Assembly: GCF_017815515.1 (NCBI RefSeq)
Contig: NZ_CP072611.1
Coordinates: 3,596,001-3,660,000, forward strand
DNA length: 64,000 nucleotides
Reading direction: 5' to 3'
From: Aureimonas populi
GTDB taxonomy: Bacteria > Pseudomonadota > Alphaproteobacteria > Rhizobiales > Rhizobiaceae
Made by a program: the position numbers and the translations under genes. Below the pieces are notes generated by a model. It worked only from the letters and a program-made list of their open reading frames with translations. It ran no database searches and was not told the origin of the DNA. Positions 43,397 to 54,674 of the stretch are shown here, piece after piece (positions within the stretch are counted from its first letter, which is position 1; each line of letters begins with the position of its first letter).

Positions 43397-44215
43397 TCAA
43401 TCCACGAAGGCGCGTTCCACCACGTAGGTGGCGGGCTTGGAGTTGGCGCCCTCCTCCAGCCTGTTGGCCTCCAGCAGTGCCGCCGTGTCCTTGAGCATGG
43501 CCATGGATCCGCAGATCATCGCGCGGTCGGTGGCCGGGTCGAGCCTCGGCACGCCCAGTTCGTCGAACAGCTTGCCGTTCTCGATCAGCGTCGTGATGCG
43601 CTCGCCACGGGTCTCCCCGTCCCGCGTGGCCGAGCCGAAATAGCGCAGCTTGTCGCCCACCACCTCGGACAGGATCTCGTCGGTGCGCGTCGCCTCCACC
43701 AGGTCGCGGCCATAGGTCAGCTCCTCCCGCGTGCGGCAGGTGTGGGTGAGGATGACCTCCTCGAACTTCTCGTAGGTCTCCGGGTCGCGCACGATGCCGG
43801 CGAAGGGCGCGATGCCCGTGCCGGTGGAGAAGAGATAGAGCCGCTTGCCGGGGATCAGCGCGTCCAGCACGAGCGTCCCGGTCGGCTTCTTGCGCATCAG
43901 CACCGTGTCGCCGACCTTGATCTTCTGAAGATGCTCCGTCAGCGGGCCGCCCGGCACCTTGATGGAGAAGAACTCCAGCTCCTCGTCCCAGGCGGGGCTG
44001 GCGATGGAATAGGCGCGGAAGACCGGCTTCTCGGCATTGGGCAGGCCGATCATGGCGAACTCGCCCGTGCGGAAGCGGAAGCTGGCGGGCCGCGTCATGC
44101 GGAACATGAAGAGGCTGTCGGTGTAGTGCCGCACCTGCGTCACCGTTTCGGCGAACACGTTGGCGGGGATCGGGAAGGCGGTCTCGGTCTGTTTCGCTTC
44201 GACGACGGCGTTCAT
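43397..44215 (-). CDS. fpr: Ferredoxin/flavodoxin--NADP+ reductase
   Basis: 272 residues of the bacterial plant-type FNR family. FAD domain: FRFRTGEFAMIGL, RAYSIASPAWDEELEF and GPLTEHLQKIKVGD. NADP domain: LFSTGTGIAPFAGIVRDPE, LTHTCRTREELTY and MICGSMAML. The C-terminus ends VVERAFVD, typical of subclass I bacterial FPRs with an aromatic residue near the end. It exchanges electrons between NADPH and ferredoxin or flavodoxin in the cytoplasm. It appears to be a single-gene unit, with 108 bases to the Lrp-type gene and 183 bases upstream. Confidence 0.94.
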   Translation of the reverse strand: MNAVVEAKQTETAFPIPANVFAETVTQVRHYTDSLFMFRMTRPASFRFRTGEFAMIGLPNAEKPVFRAYSIASPAWDEELEFFSIKVPGGPLTEHLQKIKVGDTVLMRKKPTGTLVLDALIPGKRLYLFSTGTGIAPFAGIVRDPETYEKFEEVILTHTCRTREELTYGRDLVEATRTDEILSEVVGDKLRYFGSATRDGETRGERITTLIENGKLFDELGVPRLDPATDRAMICGSMAMLKDTAALLEANRLEEGANSKPATYVVERAFVD

Positions 44216-44398
44216 GAGTGGCGGACCTTCGGATGTTCGTCGGATCGGGCGCGGCACGACGTGCCGTTCATGGCATGGCGCCGGCGCACGAAAGGGCGCG
44301 CGGGCACGGGATCGCGCGAGCGTTTTGCCGCAGAACGGCCCGTAACGCCAGAACGGATTTTGCTCCATGCCGCCGCGAAGGCGAAAAAGCATGCGCCC

Positions 44399-45613
44399 TC
44401 ACCCGCGCCGCAGGGACGGCTCCGGCGGCAGCAGGATCGTCAGAAGGCCGAGCAAGGGCAGGAAGGAGCAGATCACGAACACCGTCTCGATCCCGCGCGC
44501 ATCGGCCACGGCCCCGAGCACCGCCGCCCCGATCCCGCCCATGCCGAAGGCGAAGCCGAAGAAGATGCCCGCCACGAGCCCGACGCGCCCGGGCATCAGC
44601 TCCTGCGCAAAGACCACGATGGCCGAGAAGGCGGAGGAGAGGATCAGCCCGATCGCCACCGTCAGCACCGCCGTCCAGAACAGGTCCGCATAGGGCAGCG
44701 CCAGCGTGAAGGGCAGGACGCCCAGGATGGAGAACCAGATCACCGCCTTGCGGCCGATCCTGTCCCCCAGCGGGCCGCCCAGCAGCGTGCCGAGCGCGGC
44801 CGAGGCCAGGAACAGGAAGAGCAGGATCTGGCTCTGGCGGATGGACACGCCGAAGACCTCGATCAGGTAGAAGGTGTAGTAGCTCGACAGGCTGACCGTG
44901 TAGATCTGCTTGGAAAAGACCAGCAGCGCCAGGATGAGGACGGCGAACGCCACCCGCCCGCGCGAGAGGCCCGGCGAGACCAGCGGCGCGAGCTTGGCTC
45001 CCGCGCGCGCCAGATGCTGCGCCTTCGCCCATGTCCCCACCTTCCACAGCACGATCATGCCCAGAAGCGCGAGCGCGCCGAACCAGGCGACGGACGGCTG
45101 GCCGAGCGGCAGGACGACATAGGCCGCCAGCAGCGGCCCCATCGCCGTGCCGGTGTTGCCCCCCACCTGGAAGATCGACTGCGCGAACCCGTAGCGCCCC
45201 CCGGAGGCGGCCCGCGCGACGCGCGAGGCGTCGGGATGGAAGATCGAGGAGCCGATTCCGATGGCGGCCGCGGCGATGAGAAGCACGGCGTAGCTGTGCG
45301 CGCCGGCAAGGATGAGCAGCCCCACCAGGCTGAAGCCCATGCCGAGCGTCAGCAGGCGGAAGCGCGGGCGCCTGTCGGTCCAGAAGCCGACGGCCGGCTG
45401 CAGCAGCGAGGCGGTGACCTGGAAGGTGAAGTGCAGGATCCCGATCTGCGTGAAGGTCAGCGCATAGTTCGCCTGCAGCACGGGGTAGAGCGCGGGCAGG
45501 AGCGACTGGATCGTGTCGTTCAGAAGATGGCAGAGGCTCAAGGCGAACAGGACGGCGAAGGTCGTCCGGTTCGCGGCCTGGCCCTGCGGTGCGCGCGTGG
45601 CAGCCACACTCAT
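44399..45613 (-). CDS. MFS transporter, fosmidomycin-resistance (Fsr) type
   Basis: 404 residues with twelve hydrophobic segments. SLCHLLNDTIQSLLPALYPVL near the N-terminus and IFHPDASRVARAASGGRYGFAQSIFQVGGNTGTAMGPL are characteristic of Fsr-like exporters, and TDRRPRFRLL is the loop 2-3 motif. The start at 45613 (MSVAATRAPQG) gives a short cytoplasmic lead; upstream in-frame codons are unconserved. Members export fosmidomycin and other compounds, but the natural substrate here is unknown. It is flanked by 183 and 101 bases of non-coding DNA and is probably monocistronic. Confidence 0.88.
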   Translation of the reverse strand: MSVAATRAPQGQAANRTTFAVLFALSLCHLLNDTIQSLLPALYPVLQANYALTFTQIGILHFTFQVTASLLQPAVGFWTDRRPRFRLLTLGMGFSLVGLLILAGAHSYAVLLIAAAAIGIGSSIFHPDASRVARAASGGRYGFAQSIFQVGGNTGTAMGPLLAAYVVLPLGQPSVAWFGALALLGMIVLWKVGTWAKAQHLARAGAKLAPLVSPGLSRGRVAFAVLILALLVFSKQIYTVSLSSYYTFYLIEVFGVSIRQSQILLFLFLASAALGTLLGGPLGDRIGRKAVIWFSILGVLPFTLALPYADLFWTAVLTVAIGLILSSAFSAIVVFAQELMPGRVGLVAGIFFGFAFGMGGIGAAVLGAVADARGIETVFVICSFLPLLGLLTILLPPEPSLRRG

Positions 45614-45714
45614 GTCCTCACCCCCCGCCTTCCTCCCGCCCGGCACGGCGCATGCTCCCCGGGTGCCGGCCCGCCTACGAAGCGCGGCCATAAGCTCCCC
45701 TTAGCGCTTTCCCG

Positions 45715-47136
45715 TCAAGAGGGAATGCGCCCGCGCAGGACCTTGCCGGGGTTGAACAGCCCTTGCGGGTCGAGCGTCGCCTTGATGGTCTCCATCAGCC
45801 TGAGCTTGCCCGCGTCGCCCGTCGCATAGAGCGGGTCGATGCGCTTGGCGCCGATGCCGTGCTCGGCCGAGAAGCAGCCCCCCGAAGCCTTCAACGTCCG
45901 GTAGAGCACGTCCTCCACCCGCGCCACGAGTCCAGCGTCCAGCGGGCCGGCACGGTTCAGGAGAAGGTGGATGTTGCCATCCGCCAGATGGCCGAAGATA
46001 TAGGGCTCGAATTGCGGGTCGATGGCCTTCAGTTCCGCCTCGATCCGCGCCACGTAAGCGGCGATCTCCGATTGCGGCAGCGACACGTCGAAGGCGGGTG
46101 AGCCCGGATAGCGCCGGAACACCGCCTCGGTGTCCTCGCGCAGGCGCCACAGCTCGGCCTCCTGCCGGGACGAGCTGGCGATGAGGCCGGTGATGTCCGG
46201 GTAGCGCTCGGCCACCGTCTCGAACAAGGCCTCGAAGGCGCCTTTCAGGGCATCCTCGTCCCGCCCGCCGAGCGACAGGAGAAGGTAGAGCGGCGCGTCG
46301 AGCGGCACGGCGGGGTCCGACCAGCCGTGCTCGTCGGCCGTGAAGCGGATATAGGAGTTCCACATCGCCTCGGCGGCGCGCAGTTCGCCCGCCTGCGGCT
46401 CCAGCGCCAGCCGGATCGTGTCCAGCAGCGCCGACACGTCCGGCATGGAGAACAGCGCCGTCGCGCTGGCGGCGGGCTTGGGATAGAGCTTGATGGACGC
46501 GGCGGTCACGACGCCGAGCGTGCCTTCCGCGCCGATCAGGAGGTGCTTGACGTCGTAGCCCGCCGAGGTCTTCACCACACGCGTCAGGTCCGACAGCACC
46601 GTGCCGTCCGCCACCACGGCCTCCATGCCGAAGACCTGATGGCGCATCACTCCGTTGCGGAAGGCCAGAAGGCCGCCCGCATTGGTGGAGATCATGCCGC
46701 CGATGGTGGCCGAGCCGCGGGCGGGAATGTCGATGCCGGGCTCCAGCCCGTGCGCGGCGGCGGCCTCCTGCAAGGCCTCCAGCGTGACGCCGGCCTCCAC
46801 CACGGCCACGCGCTCCACCGGATCCAGCCGCAGGATGCGGTTCATGCGCGCGGTGGAGAGGACGATCTGCCCGCCGCGCGAGATGCCCCCACCCACGAGC
46901 CCCGTGCGCCCGCCATGCGATACGATGGGTACACCCGCCTGAAGGCACGCCCGCACGACGCGCGCCGTCTCGTCCGTCGAGCCGGGCGAGACCACGAGGC
47001 CGGCGGCGAGATTGTCCTCGTGCTGGCCGGGATGGATGAGGCCCACCGCCTCCCCTCCCCGCAGCCCCTGCGGGCCGACGATATCGGCAAGCGCCTCGGC
47101 AAAGCCGGCAGGCAGGGTGGAGATGGGCGTATCCAT
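45715..47136 (-). CDS. FAD-binding 2-hydroxyacid oxidoreductase (GlcD/D2HGDH-like)
   Basis: 473 residues. The PCMH-type FAD domain shows GLVVSPGSTDETARVVRACL, PIVSHGGRTGLVGGG, EAGVTLEALQEAAAAHGL, RGSATIGGMISTNAGG and IGAEGTLGVVTAASIKL. The C-terminal FAD-oxidase domain ends in CFSAEHGIGAKRIDPLY, where the His binds substrate and flavin. Homologues oxidise D-2-hydroxyglutarate, D-lactate or glycolate. The substrate cannot be fixed from sequence; glyoxylate/glycolate metabolism downstream of AllA is a possible but unproven link. No glcE or glcF follows, so the single-protein dehydrogenase type is favoured. Confidence 0.88.
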   Translation of the reverse strand: MDTPISTLPAGFAEALADIVGPQGLRGGEAVGLIHPGQHEDNLAAGLVVSPGSTDETARVVRACLQAGVPIVSHGGRTGLVGGGISRGGQIVLSTARMNRILRLDPVERVAVVEAGVTLEALQEAAAAHGLEPGIDIPARGSATIGGMISTNAGGLLAFRNGVMRHQVFGMEAVVADGTVLSDLTRVVKTSAGYDVKHLLIGAEGTLGVVTAASIKLYPKPAASATALFSMPDVSALLDTIRLALEPQAGELRAAEAMWNSYIRFTADEHGWSDPAVPLDAPLYLLLSLGGRDEDALKGAFEALFETVAERYPDITGLIASSSRQEAELWRLREDTEAVFRRYPGSPAFDVSLPQSEIAAYVARIEAELKAIDPQFEPYIFGHLADGNIHLLLNRAGPLDAGLVARVEDVLYRTLKASGGCFSAEHGIGAKRIDPLYATGDAGKLRLMETIKATLDPQGLFNPGKVLRGRIPS

Positions 47137-47194
47137 GGTCGGGCTCCTTCACGCGCGAGGCTTTAAGCCCCCGGCCGAGCTGCGAAAAGCCCTA

Positions 47195-48864
<1,670 letters not shown>

Positions 48865-48868
<4 letters not shown>

Positions 48869-49668
48869 CGGTCAAGCCCTTTCAGTTCGGTGGCGAGCGC
48901 CGCGAGGCGCTGGAGAATCATGGCCAGGGGCGCGCGCAGGCGCTCGCCCTTCGCCTCGTCATAGGCGAAGGGCGGAGCCTCGCTCGCCAGATGCGTCGCC
49001 TGCGCCAGCTCCATCTGGATCGTGTGGACGCCCTCCTGCGGGCGGGCGTAATGGCGCACCGTCCAGCCGCCCCTGAAGCGGCCGTTGAGGACGCTGGTGT
49101 AGCCTTTCGCCGCCTCGCAGACCTCCCGCGCCGCCGCTTCGATGCGCGGGTCGCAGCTACGCCCGCCATCCGTGCCGATGTTGAAGTCGGGCAGCCGCCC
49201 CTCGAACAGGAAGGGAATGGTCGAGCGGATCGAATGGCAGTCATAGAGGATGACGACGCCGTGCAGCGCCCTCACCCTCTCGATCTCGGCCGCGAGCGCC
49301 GCGTGGTAGGGCGCGTGGAACGCGGCCAGCCGGCGCGCGACCTCGGCCTCGTCCGGCTCCCGCGCCCAGATCGGCGCCCCGTCGAAATCCGTCGTCGGCA
49401 CGAGGCCGGTGGTGTTCTGTCCCGGATAGAGGCTGGCGCCGGACGGGTCGCGATTGGCGTCGATCACATAGCGGTGGAAGGTCGCGCGCACGCTCGTCGC
49501 GTCTTCCGGCAATCCGTCATAGAGGCGGTGAATATGCCAGTCCGTGTCGCGCAGCCGCCGCCCCTCCTCGTTGAGGTGCTCGAAGACCTCGGGCGGGACA
49601 TGCGTTCCCGTATGCGGCAGGCCGAGGATGACGGGCGATGAGCCCCGGCGGACTTCGACGACGCTCAC
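48865..49668 (-). CDS. hutG: N-formylglutamate deformylase
   Basis: 267 residues; hydrolyses N-formyl-glutamate to glutamate and formate. Blocks [72 protein letters not shown] and [12 protein letters not shown] are typical of the FGase family. Start GTG 49668 overlaps the hutH stop (GTGA). No hutF (formiminoglutamate deiminase) is seen in the window, yet HutG implies the five-step route that needs it; hutF may lie elsewhere. The formate released could link to C1 metabolism. Confidence 0.93.
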
Positions 49669-51206
49669 GACGTTTCCTCCAGGGCGGGCAGGATGCCGGG
49701 GGAGATGGAGGCGGCCAGCGCGCCGGAGGAGACGAGTTCGGCCGCGCGCGCCAGGTCGCCGGCCATGTAGCGGTCCTCCTCCAGCGTCGGCACCACGGCG
49801 CGGATCGCCGCATGGGCCTGCAAGAGTTCGGCGCCGGTCTTCAGCGGCGCGCGGAACTCCACCCCCTGCGCGGCCGTCAGCGCCTCGATGCCGATGATGC
49901 CGGCCAGATTGTCGGTCATCAGAAGCAGCCGCCGCGCGCCGTGGCAGGCCATGGAGACGTGGTCTTCCTGGTTGGCGGAGGTGGGCGTGGAATCGACGCT
50001 CGCCGGATGCGCCATCTGCTTGTTCTCGCTCATGAGCGCGGCGGAGGTGACTTCCGCGATCATCAGCCCGGAATTGAGGCCGGGGTTCTTCGCCAGGAAC
50101 GCCGGCAGGCCGAAGGACAGCGCCGGGTCCACGAGCAGCGCCACGCGCCGCTGCGCGATGGCCCCGATCTCGCAGATGGCGAGCGCGATCTGGTCGGCGG
50201 CCAGCGCCACCGGCTCGGCATGGAAATTGCCGCCCGAAACGACCGAGCCGTCCGAGAGCACCAGCGGGTTGTCCGTCACCGCATTGGCCTCCACCACCAG
50301 CGTGCGCGCCGCCTGCCGCAGAAGGTCGAGGCAGGCCCCGTCCACCTGCGGCTGGCAGCGGATGCAGTAGGGGTCCTGCACCCGCTCGTCGCCGGTGAGA
50401 TGGCTTTCGCGGATCTGCGAGCCGTCCAGCAGAGCGCGCAGCGCCCGCGCCGTGTCGATCTGGCCGCGATGACCGCGAAGCGTGTGGATATCCGGGTGGA
50501 AGGGGGCCGAGGAGCCCATCGCCGCGTCCGTGGAGAGCGCGCCGGTGATCAACGCCGCCTCTCCCGCGCGGTGGGCGCGGAACAGGCCCGCGAGCGCGAG
50601 CGAGGTGGAGACCTGCGTGCCGTTGATGAGGGCCAGCCCCTCCTTGGCCGCGAGAGTGACCGGCCGGAGGCCCGCCTCGCGCAGCGCCTCGCCGGCGGGG
50701 CGGCGCACGCCCTCCACCGTCACCTCGCCCTCGCCGATCATCGCGGCGGCCATGTGGGCGAGCGGAGCGAGGTCGCCGGAGGCGCCGACCGAGCCCTGCC
50801 CCGGGATGACGGGCAGGATGCCCTTTTCCAGCATCGCCTCGATCAACGCGACGATGACGGGCCGCACGCCCGAGGCCCCGCGCCCCAGCGAGATGAGTTT
50901 CGTCGCCATGACCAGCCGCACGATCTCCGGCGCCAGCGGCGCGCCGACGCCGCAGCAATGCGACAGGATGAGATTGCGCTGGAGCGTTTCGACATCCCCC
51001 GGCGCGATGCGCACGCTGGCGAGCTTCCCGAAGCCGGTGTTGATGCCGTAGACGGCCGCATCCCCGGCCGCGATCTCCGCGATGCGCCCGGCGGCGGCCT
51101 TTACGGCCGGGCCGCAGGCGGGATCGAGCCGCACGGCCTCGTCTCCCCGATAGATGCGCTCCAGCGTCGCGAGCGACACCGCTCCGGGCTTGAGAAGAAT
51201 GGTCAT
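49665..51206 (-). CDS. hutH: Histidine ammonia-lyase
   Basis: 513 residues; removes ammonia from L-histidine to form urocanate. The MIO cofactor triad Ala-Ser-Gly is at 142-144 ([14 protein letters not shown]). Tyr53 in [22 protein letters not shown], and the C-terminal [21 protein letters not shown] are conserved active-site regions. Length matches the family. It overlaps hutI and hutG by 4 bases each. Cytoplasmic tetramer. First committed enzyme of the hut pathway. Confidence 0.97.
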   Translation of the reverse strand: MTILLKPGAVSLATLERIYRGDEAVRLDPACGPAVKAAAGRIAEIAAGDAAVYGINTGFGKLASVRIAPGDVETLQRNLILSHCCGVGAPLAPEIVRLVMATKLISLGRGASGVRPVIVALIEAMLEKGILPVIPGQGSVGASGDLAPLAHMAAAMIGEGEVTVEGVRRPAGEALREAGLRPVTLAAKEGLALINGTQVSTSLALAGLFRAHRAGEAALITGALSTDAAMGSSAPFHPDIHTLRGHRGQIDTARALRALLDGSQIRESHLTGDERVQDPYCIRCQPQVDGACLDLLRQAARTLVVEANAVTDNPLVLSDGSVVSGGNFHAEPVALAADQIALAICEIGAIAQRRVALLVDPALSFGLPAFLAKNPGLNSGLMIAEVTSAALMSENKQMAHPASVDSTPTSANQEDHVSMACHGARRLLLMTDNLAGIIGIEALTAAQGVEFRAPLKTGAELLQAHAAIRAVVPTLEEDRYMAGDLARAAELVSSGALAASISPGILPALEETS

Positions 51207-52411
51207 GCGGCCTCGTCCTTGATGAGCCGGTGAAGCGGGTTGAAGCCGATGCGGTAGGCAAGCTCGGCGGGGTGTTCCACGTTCCAGACGGCGAGTTCCG
51301 CCCGGCGGCCGGGCGCGATCGTGCCGATCTCGCCCTGGAGCCCCAGCGCGCGCGCCGCCTCGCGCGTGACGCCCGCCAGCGCCTCTTCGGGCGTCAGGCG
51401 AAACAGCGTCGCGCCCATGTTCATGGTGAGCAGCAGCGAGGTGAGCGGCGAGGTGCCGGGGTTGCAGTCCGTGGCGAGCGCGATGGGAACGCCGGCCTCG
51501 CGCAGGGCCGCCACGGGCGGTGCCTGGCGTTCGCGCAGCGTGTAGAAGGCGCCCGGCAGGAGCACGGCGACGGTGCCGGCCCCGGCCATCGCCTCGATGC
51601 CGGCCGGCGAGAGATATTCCAGATGATCGGCCGAAAGCGCGCCGAACTCGGCCGCCAGCGCCGCGCCGCCCAGATCCGAGAGCTGCTCGGCGTGAAGCTT
51701 GACCGGCAGGCCGAGGCTTCGTGCGCGCTCGAACACGCGGCGCGTCTCCTCCACCGAAAAGGCGATGCCCTCGCAGAAGGCGTCCACCGCGTCGATCAGC
51801 CCCTCGGCGGCGCCCCGCTCCATGCCGGGCAGCACCACCTCGTCGAGATAGTCTCTCGCCCGGCCCTTGTATTCCGGCGGCAGGGCATGGGCGGCCAGCC
51901 AGCTCGTGCGCACGCGCACGCCGCGCGCCGCGCCCAGCCGGCGCGCCACGCGCAGCATCTTCAATTCGTCCTCGACCGTCAGCCCGTAGCCGGACTTGAT
52001 CTCGACGCTCGCCACGCCCTCCGCCAGAAGCGCGTCCAGGCGCGGCAGGGCGCCCTGGAACAGGGCCTCCTCGCTTGCCGCGCGCGTGGCCGAGACGGTG
52101 GAGACGATGCCCCCGCCCGCCCGCGCGATCTCCTCGTAGCTCGCGCCCTCGAGGCGCATCTCGAACTCGCGCGCGCGATTGCCGCCGAAGACGAGATGGG
52201 TATGGCAATCCACAAGGGCCGGCGTGACGAGCCGCCCGTCGAGGCCCTCGGCCGCCATGCCCCGCCATTCCCCCGGCAGGCCGGCGCGCGGCCCGGCCCA
52301 GGCGACGCGCCCGCCCTCCAGCGCGACCGCCGCGTCCTCCACGAGGCCGTAGGGCGCGCGCCCCGGCTCCATCGTGGCGAGCGTCAAATCGAGAAGGAGG
52401 CGCTTGGTCAT
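51203..52411 (-). CDS. hutI: Imidazolonepropionase
   Basis: 402 residues of the amidohydrolase superfamily; opens imidazolonepropionate to N-formimino-glutamate. [28 protein letters not shown] holds the HxH metal ligands, [11 protein letters not shown] and [13 protein letters not shown] follow, and [12 protein letters not shown] holds the catalytic Asp region. The start is taken at ATG 52411 (MTKRLLLD); an ATG six codons earlier (52429) is also possible and neither has a strong ribosome site. It is the first gene of the hut unit, divergent from hutC, behind a HutC-like operator. Confidence 0.96.
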   Translation of the reverse strand: MTKRLLLDLTLATMEPGRAPYGLVEDAAVALEGGRVAWAGPRAGLPGEWRGMAAEGLDGRLVTPALVDCHTHLVFGGNRAREFEMRLEGASYEEIARAGGGIVSTVSATRAASEEALFQGALPRLDALLAEGVASVEIKSGYGLTVEDELKMLRVARRLGAARGVRVRTSWLAAHALPPEYKGRARDYLDEVVLPGMERGAAEGLIDAVDAFCEGIAFSVEETRRVFERARSLGLPVKLHAEQLSDLGGAALAAEFGALSADHLEYLSPAGIEAMAGAGTVAVLLPGAFYTLRERQAPPVAALREAGVPIALATDCNPGTSPLTSLLLTMNMGATLFRLTPEEALAGVTREAARALGLQGEIGTIAPGRRAELAVWNVEHPAELAYRIGFNPLHRLIKDEAA

Positions 52412-52451
52412 GGTGCACACACCGATCATTCCGTTTGAGTCCGGACGCTAT

Positions 52452-52473
52452 TATGTATAGACATATACGTCAA
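52452..52473 (-). promoter_or_regulatory. HutC-like operator and candidate hutI promoter
   Basis: On the plus strand TATGT-ATAG-ACATA (52452-52465) is a perfect 5-bp inverted repeat, overlapping a second dyad GTATA-GACA-TATAC (52455-52468). Immediately upstream for hutI, TTGACG (52473-52468, minus strand) resembles a -35 box, so a bound repressor would cover the promoter spacer. The site is also in the hutC leader, allowing autoregulation. TGT-rich dyads of this kind are typical targets of HutC/GntR repressors, which leave DNA when urocanate binds. Confidence 0.65.
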
Positions 52474-52541
52474 CGCCGCGCGGCGCTGCGAGGCCGGCGC
52501 CGCGCTGGCCTTCCCCCCTCGCAAACGGTAAGGCGACGCGG

Positions 52542-53243
52542 ATGAAGCCCCCTGCCCGTTCCTCCTTTCGAGCCATCAAGGACGAGATCGCCCGGCGCAT
52601 CGGCGAGCGTGTCTGGAAGCCGGGCAGCCTCATTCCCGGCGAGGAGGCCCTGGCGGCCGAATTCGGCGCCGCGCGCGCCACGGTGAACCGCGCGCTTCAG
52701 GAACTGGCAAGGGCCGGCCTGATCGAGCGCAAGCGCAAGGTAGGCACGCGCGTGGCGCTGCACCCGGTGCGGGAGGCGCGCTTCGCCATCCCCATCGTGG
52801 CGCAGGAGATCGTGGCATTGGGCGCGGCCTACGAGTACCGGCTTCTCGCCCGGCAGGCGCGCGAGGCCAGCGAGGCGGACGCCGCCCGCCTGGGGGTGGC
52901 GCCGGGCAAGATCGTCCTCCACCTGCAATGCCTGCATTTCGCCGACGGCCGGCCCTATCAGTTCGAGGACCGCCTCATCAATCCGGCGGCCGCGCCGAAG
53001 GCGCTGGAGGAGGGCTTCGAGCATCAGGGGCCGAATGAATGGCTGGTGGCCGCCGCCCCCTTCTCGCGCGCCGAGTTCACCTTCCTCGCCGCCCTTCCGG
53101 CCGAAGAGGAAGCGCGCTTTCTCGGCGTCGAGACGCACGAGCCCGTCTTCATCGGCGAACGCCGCACCTGGCTCCTCGCCAGCCCCATCACCGCCGTGCG
53201 CATGGTCCACCCCCAGAGCCACCGCCTGACGACAGTGATGTGA
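52542..53243 (+). CDS. hutC: HutC-type histidine utilization repressor (GntR/UTRA)
   Basis: 233 residues. The winged helix lies at about 10-75 ([40 protein letters not shown] split by the recognition helix). The UTRA effector domain follows from about 85 (IPIVAQEIVALGAAYEYRLL, EDRLINPAAAPKALEEGF). The C-terminal IGERRTWLLASPITAVRMVHPQSHRL is characteristic of HutC, which binds urocanate. It is divergent from hutI across 130 bases with the shared operator, and a hairpin follows the stop. Confidence 0.93.
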   Translation: MKPPARSSFRAIKDEIARRIGERVWKPGSLIPGEEALAAEFGAARATVNRALQELARAGLIERKRKVGTRVALHPVREARFAIPIVAQEIVALGAAYEYRLLARQAREASEADAARLGVAPGKIVLHLQCLHFADGRPYQFEDRLINPAAAPKALEEGFEHQGPNEWLVAAAPFSRAEFTFLAALPAEEEARFLGVETHEPVFIGERRTWLLASPITAVRMVHPQSHRLTTVM

Positions 53244-53260
53244 GCCGGCTGAGGGCCGGC
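53244..53260 (+). terminator. Hairpin directly after hutC
   Basis: GCCGGC-TGAGG-GCCGGC, a perfect 6-bp stem with a 5-base loop beginning at the base after the hutC stop. There is no T-run. A further inverted pair, CCGTTGCG (53267-53274) and CGCAACGG (53310-53317), encloses 35 bases with the AT-rich CATAAAT, which might be the -10 region of the tautomerase gene. Confidence 0.45.
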
Positions 53261-53406
53261 GGCGACCCGTTGCGGCCATCGGCGCCGCCTGCATAAATGG
53301 CCGGTGCGTCGCAACGGCCGGATGCCGAGGCCTCTCTTTCATCGCGATTTTGGAAAGAGCTGCTGATGAGCCGCGATGCGAGAAGAAGCGCACGGAAGGG
53401 AAACTC

Positions 53407-53793
53407 ATGCCTGCCACCAGAATGGAAACGAGGCGAGGTTGGATCGGCAACCGTCGTCTGGAGGTCATCGAGGCGGTGCAACGAGCACTTCTGACCGGTT
53501 TGCAGATACCGGACCACGACCGTTGCATAAGCCTGGTGGAATACGAAGCCGACGCGATGATCACGCCCCCGAGCAAGGGGCCTTCCTACTCCGTGATCGA
53601 GATCAAGCTTTTCTCCGGCCGATCTCTCGATGCCAAGCGAAAATTGTATGCCGCCCTTGCCGAGGAACTGTCGGCATTCGGCGTGCCGGCGAGCGACATC
53701 AAAATCGTGCTCGTCGAAATCGATCCCGTGAACTGGGGGCTCGGGGGACTGCCCGCCAGCGAGATCGACCTCGGCTTCAAGATCGACGTGTGA
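53407..53793 (+). CDS. Tautomerase-superfamily protein (Tautomerase_2 type)
   Basis: 128 residues. The chosen ATG gives MPATRMETRRGW, leaving Pro as the first residue after Met removal, the catalytic base of the superfamily; GGAAGGGA precedes it well spaced. An earlier in-frame ATG (53350) would bury the proline. LISLVEYEADAM-like CISLVEYEADAMITPP, IEIKLFSGRSLDAKRKLYAALAE and VLVEIDPVNWGLGG match the family. The DNA (for example AAGCGAAAATTGTATG) is less GC-rich than its neighbours, a weak sign of different origin. It is convergent with the ABC ATPase gene. Substrate unknown. Confidence 0.85.
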   Translation: MPATRMETRRGWIGNRRLEVIEAVQRALLTGLQIPDHDRCISLVEYEADAMITPPSKGPSYSVIEIKLFSGRSLDAKRKLYAALAEELSAFGVPASDIKIVLVEIDPVNWGLGGLPASEIDLGFKIDV

Positions 53794-53888
53794 TCGCCGC
53801 AACGATCCGCCCCGGCGGCCGCGGCTCCCCACGAACCGAACACGGCCACATGCCACACGATCCCCGTCGCCTGCCGGCTCCGGGCGGC

Positions 53889-54674
53889 TCAATGCCCCTG
53901 GTCGGCGCGGATGGCCTCCGAGCGGATTTCCTCCGTCAGGCGCGCGCGCATTTCGCTGAACTCGGGGCTGGACTTCACCGTGTAGTGACGCGGGTGGGGA
54001 AGCTCGACGGGCAGGATGGACTTGATGCGGCCGGGGCGCGCGGACATGGTGACGACGCGCGAGCCGACGAAGATCGCCTCCTCGATGTCGTGGGTCACGA
54101 ACAGCACCATCTTGTGCTCGCGCTCCCATATGCCGAGCAGGAGTTCCTGCATCAGGCCGCGCGTCTGGTTGTCGAGCGCGCCGAAGGGCTCGTCGAGAAG
54201 CAGGATCTTGGGGTCGTTGGCCAGCGCGCGGGCAATCGCCGTGCGCTGCTGCATCCCGCCGGAGAGCTGCTTGGGCCAGTGCTTCTCGAAGCCCTTCAGC
54301 CCCACCTGCTCCACATAGAAGGAGACGATATCGCGCTTCTCGGCCTCGCCCATGCGCTTCTCGCGCAGGCCGAAGGCGATGTTGTCCTCCACCGTCAGCC
54401 ACGGAAACAGGGTGTAGGACTGGAACACCATGCCCCTGTCCGGCCCGGGCCCGGAGATGGCCTGCCCGTCCAGCGTGACGGTGCCGCTGGTCGGCTTGTC
54501 CAGCCCGGCGACGATCCGCAGGAGCGTGGACTTGCCGCAGCCGGAGGGGCCGAGGATCGTGACGAAGTCGTTGGAGGGCACCGTGAGGTCGGTGGGCTGG
54601 AGGGCAGTGACGGGCTGGCCGCCCTTCACACCGGGAAAGATGCGGCCGACGCCGGAGATGACGAGCTCGCTCAT
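53889..54674 (-). CDS. ABC transporter ATPase, SsuB/TauB type
   Basis: 261 residues. Walker A GPSGCGKST near 43-51, Q-loop VFQSYTLFPWLTVEDN, signature LSGGMQQRTAIARAL, Walker B ILLLDEPFGALD and switch His in VTHDIEEA. The sequence pattern is that of nitrate/sulfonate/taurine and hydroxymethylpyrimidine importers. It is the last gene of the unit substrate-binding protein / permease / ATPase and overlaps the permease by 4 bases. The substrate is not fixed by sequence; an upstream HutC-like site suggests histidine, urocanate or a related compound. Confidence 0.92.
   Translation of the reverse strand: MSELVISGVGRIFPGVKGGQPVTALQPTDLTVPSNDFVTILGPSGCGKSTLLRIVAGLDKPTSGTVTLDGQAISGPGPDRGMVFQSYTLFPWLTVEDNIAFGLREKRMGEAEKRDIVSFYVEQVGLKGFEKHWPKQLSGGMQQRTAIARALANDPKILLLDEPFGALDNQTRGLMQELLLGIWEREHKMVLFVTHDIEEAIFVGSRVVTMSARPGRIKSILPVELPHPRHYTVKSSPEFSEMRARLTEEIRSEAIRADQGH

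Noticed and set aside
42572..45829. 1085-codon plus-strand frame across five minus-strand genes
   Set aside because: It spans FolB fusion, Lrp-type, fpr and MFS genes that are all well supported on the other strand; low-complexity Arg/Gln/Glu chain.
53267..53317. Inverted pair CCGTTGCG...CGCAACGG as a small mobile element
   Set aside because: Only 51 bases, no target duplication and no second copy seen; better read as regulatory symmetry before the tautomerase gene.
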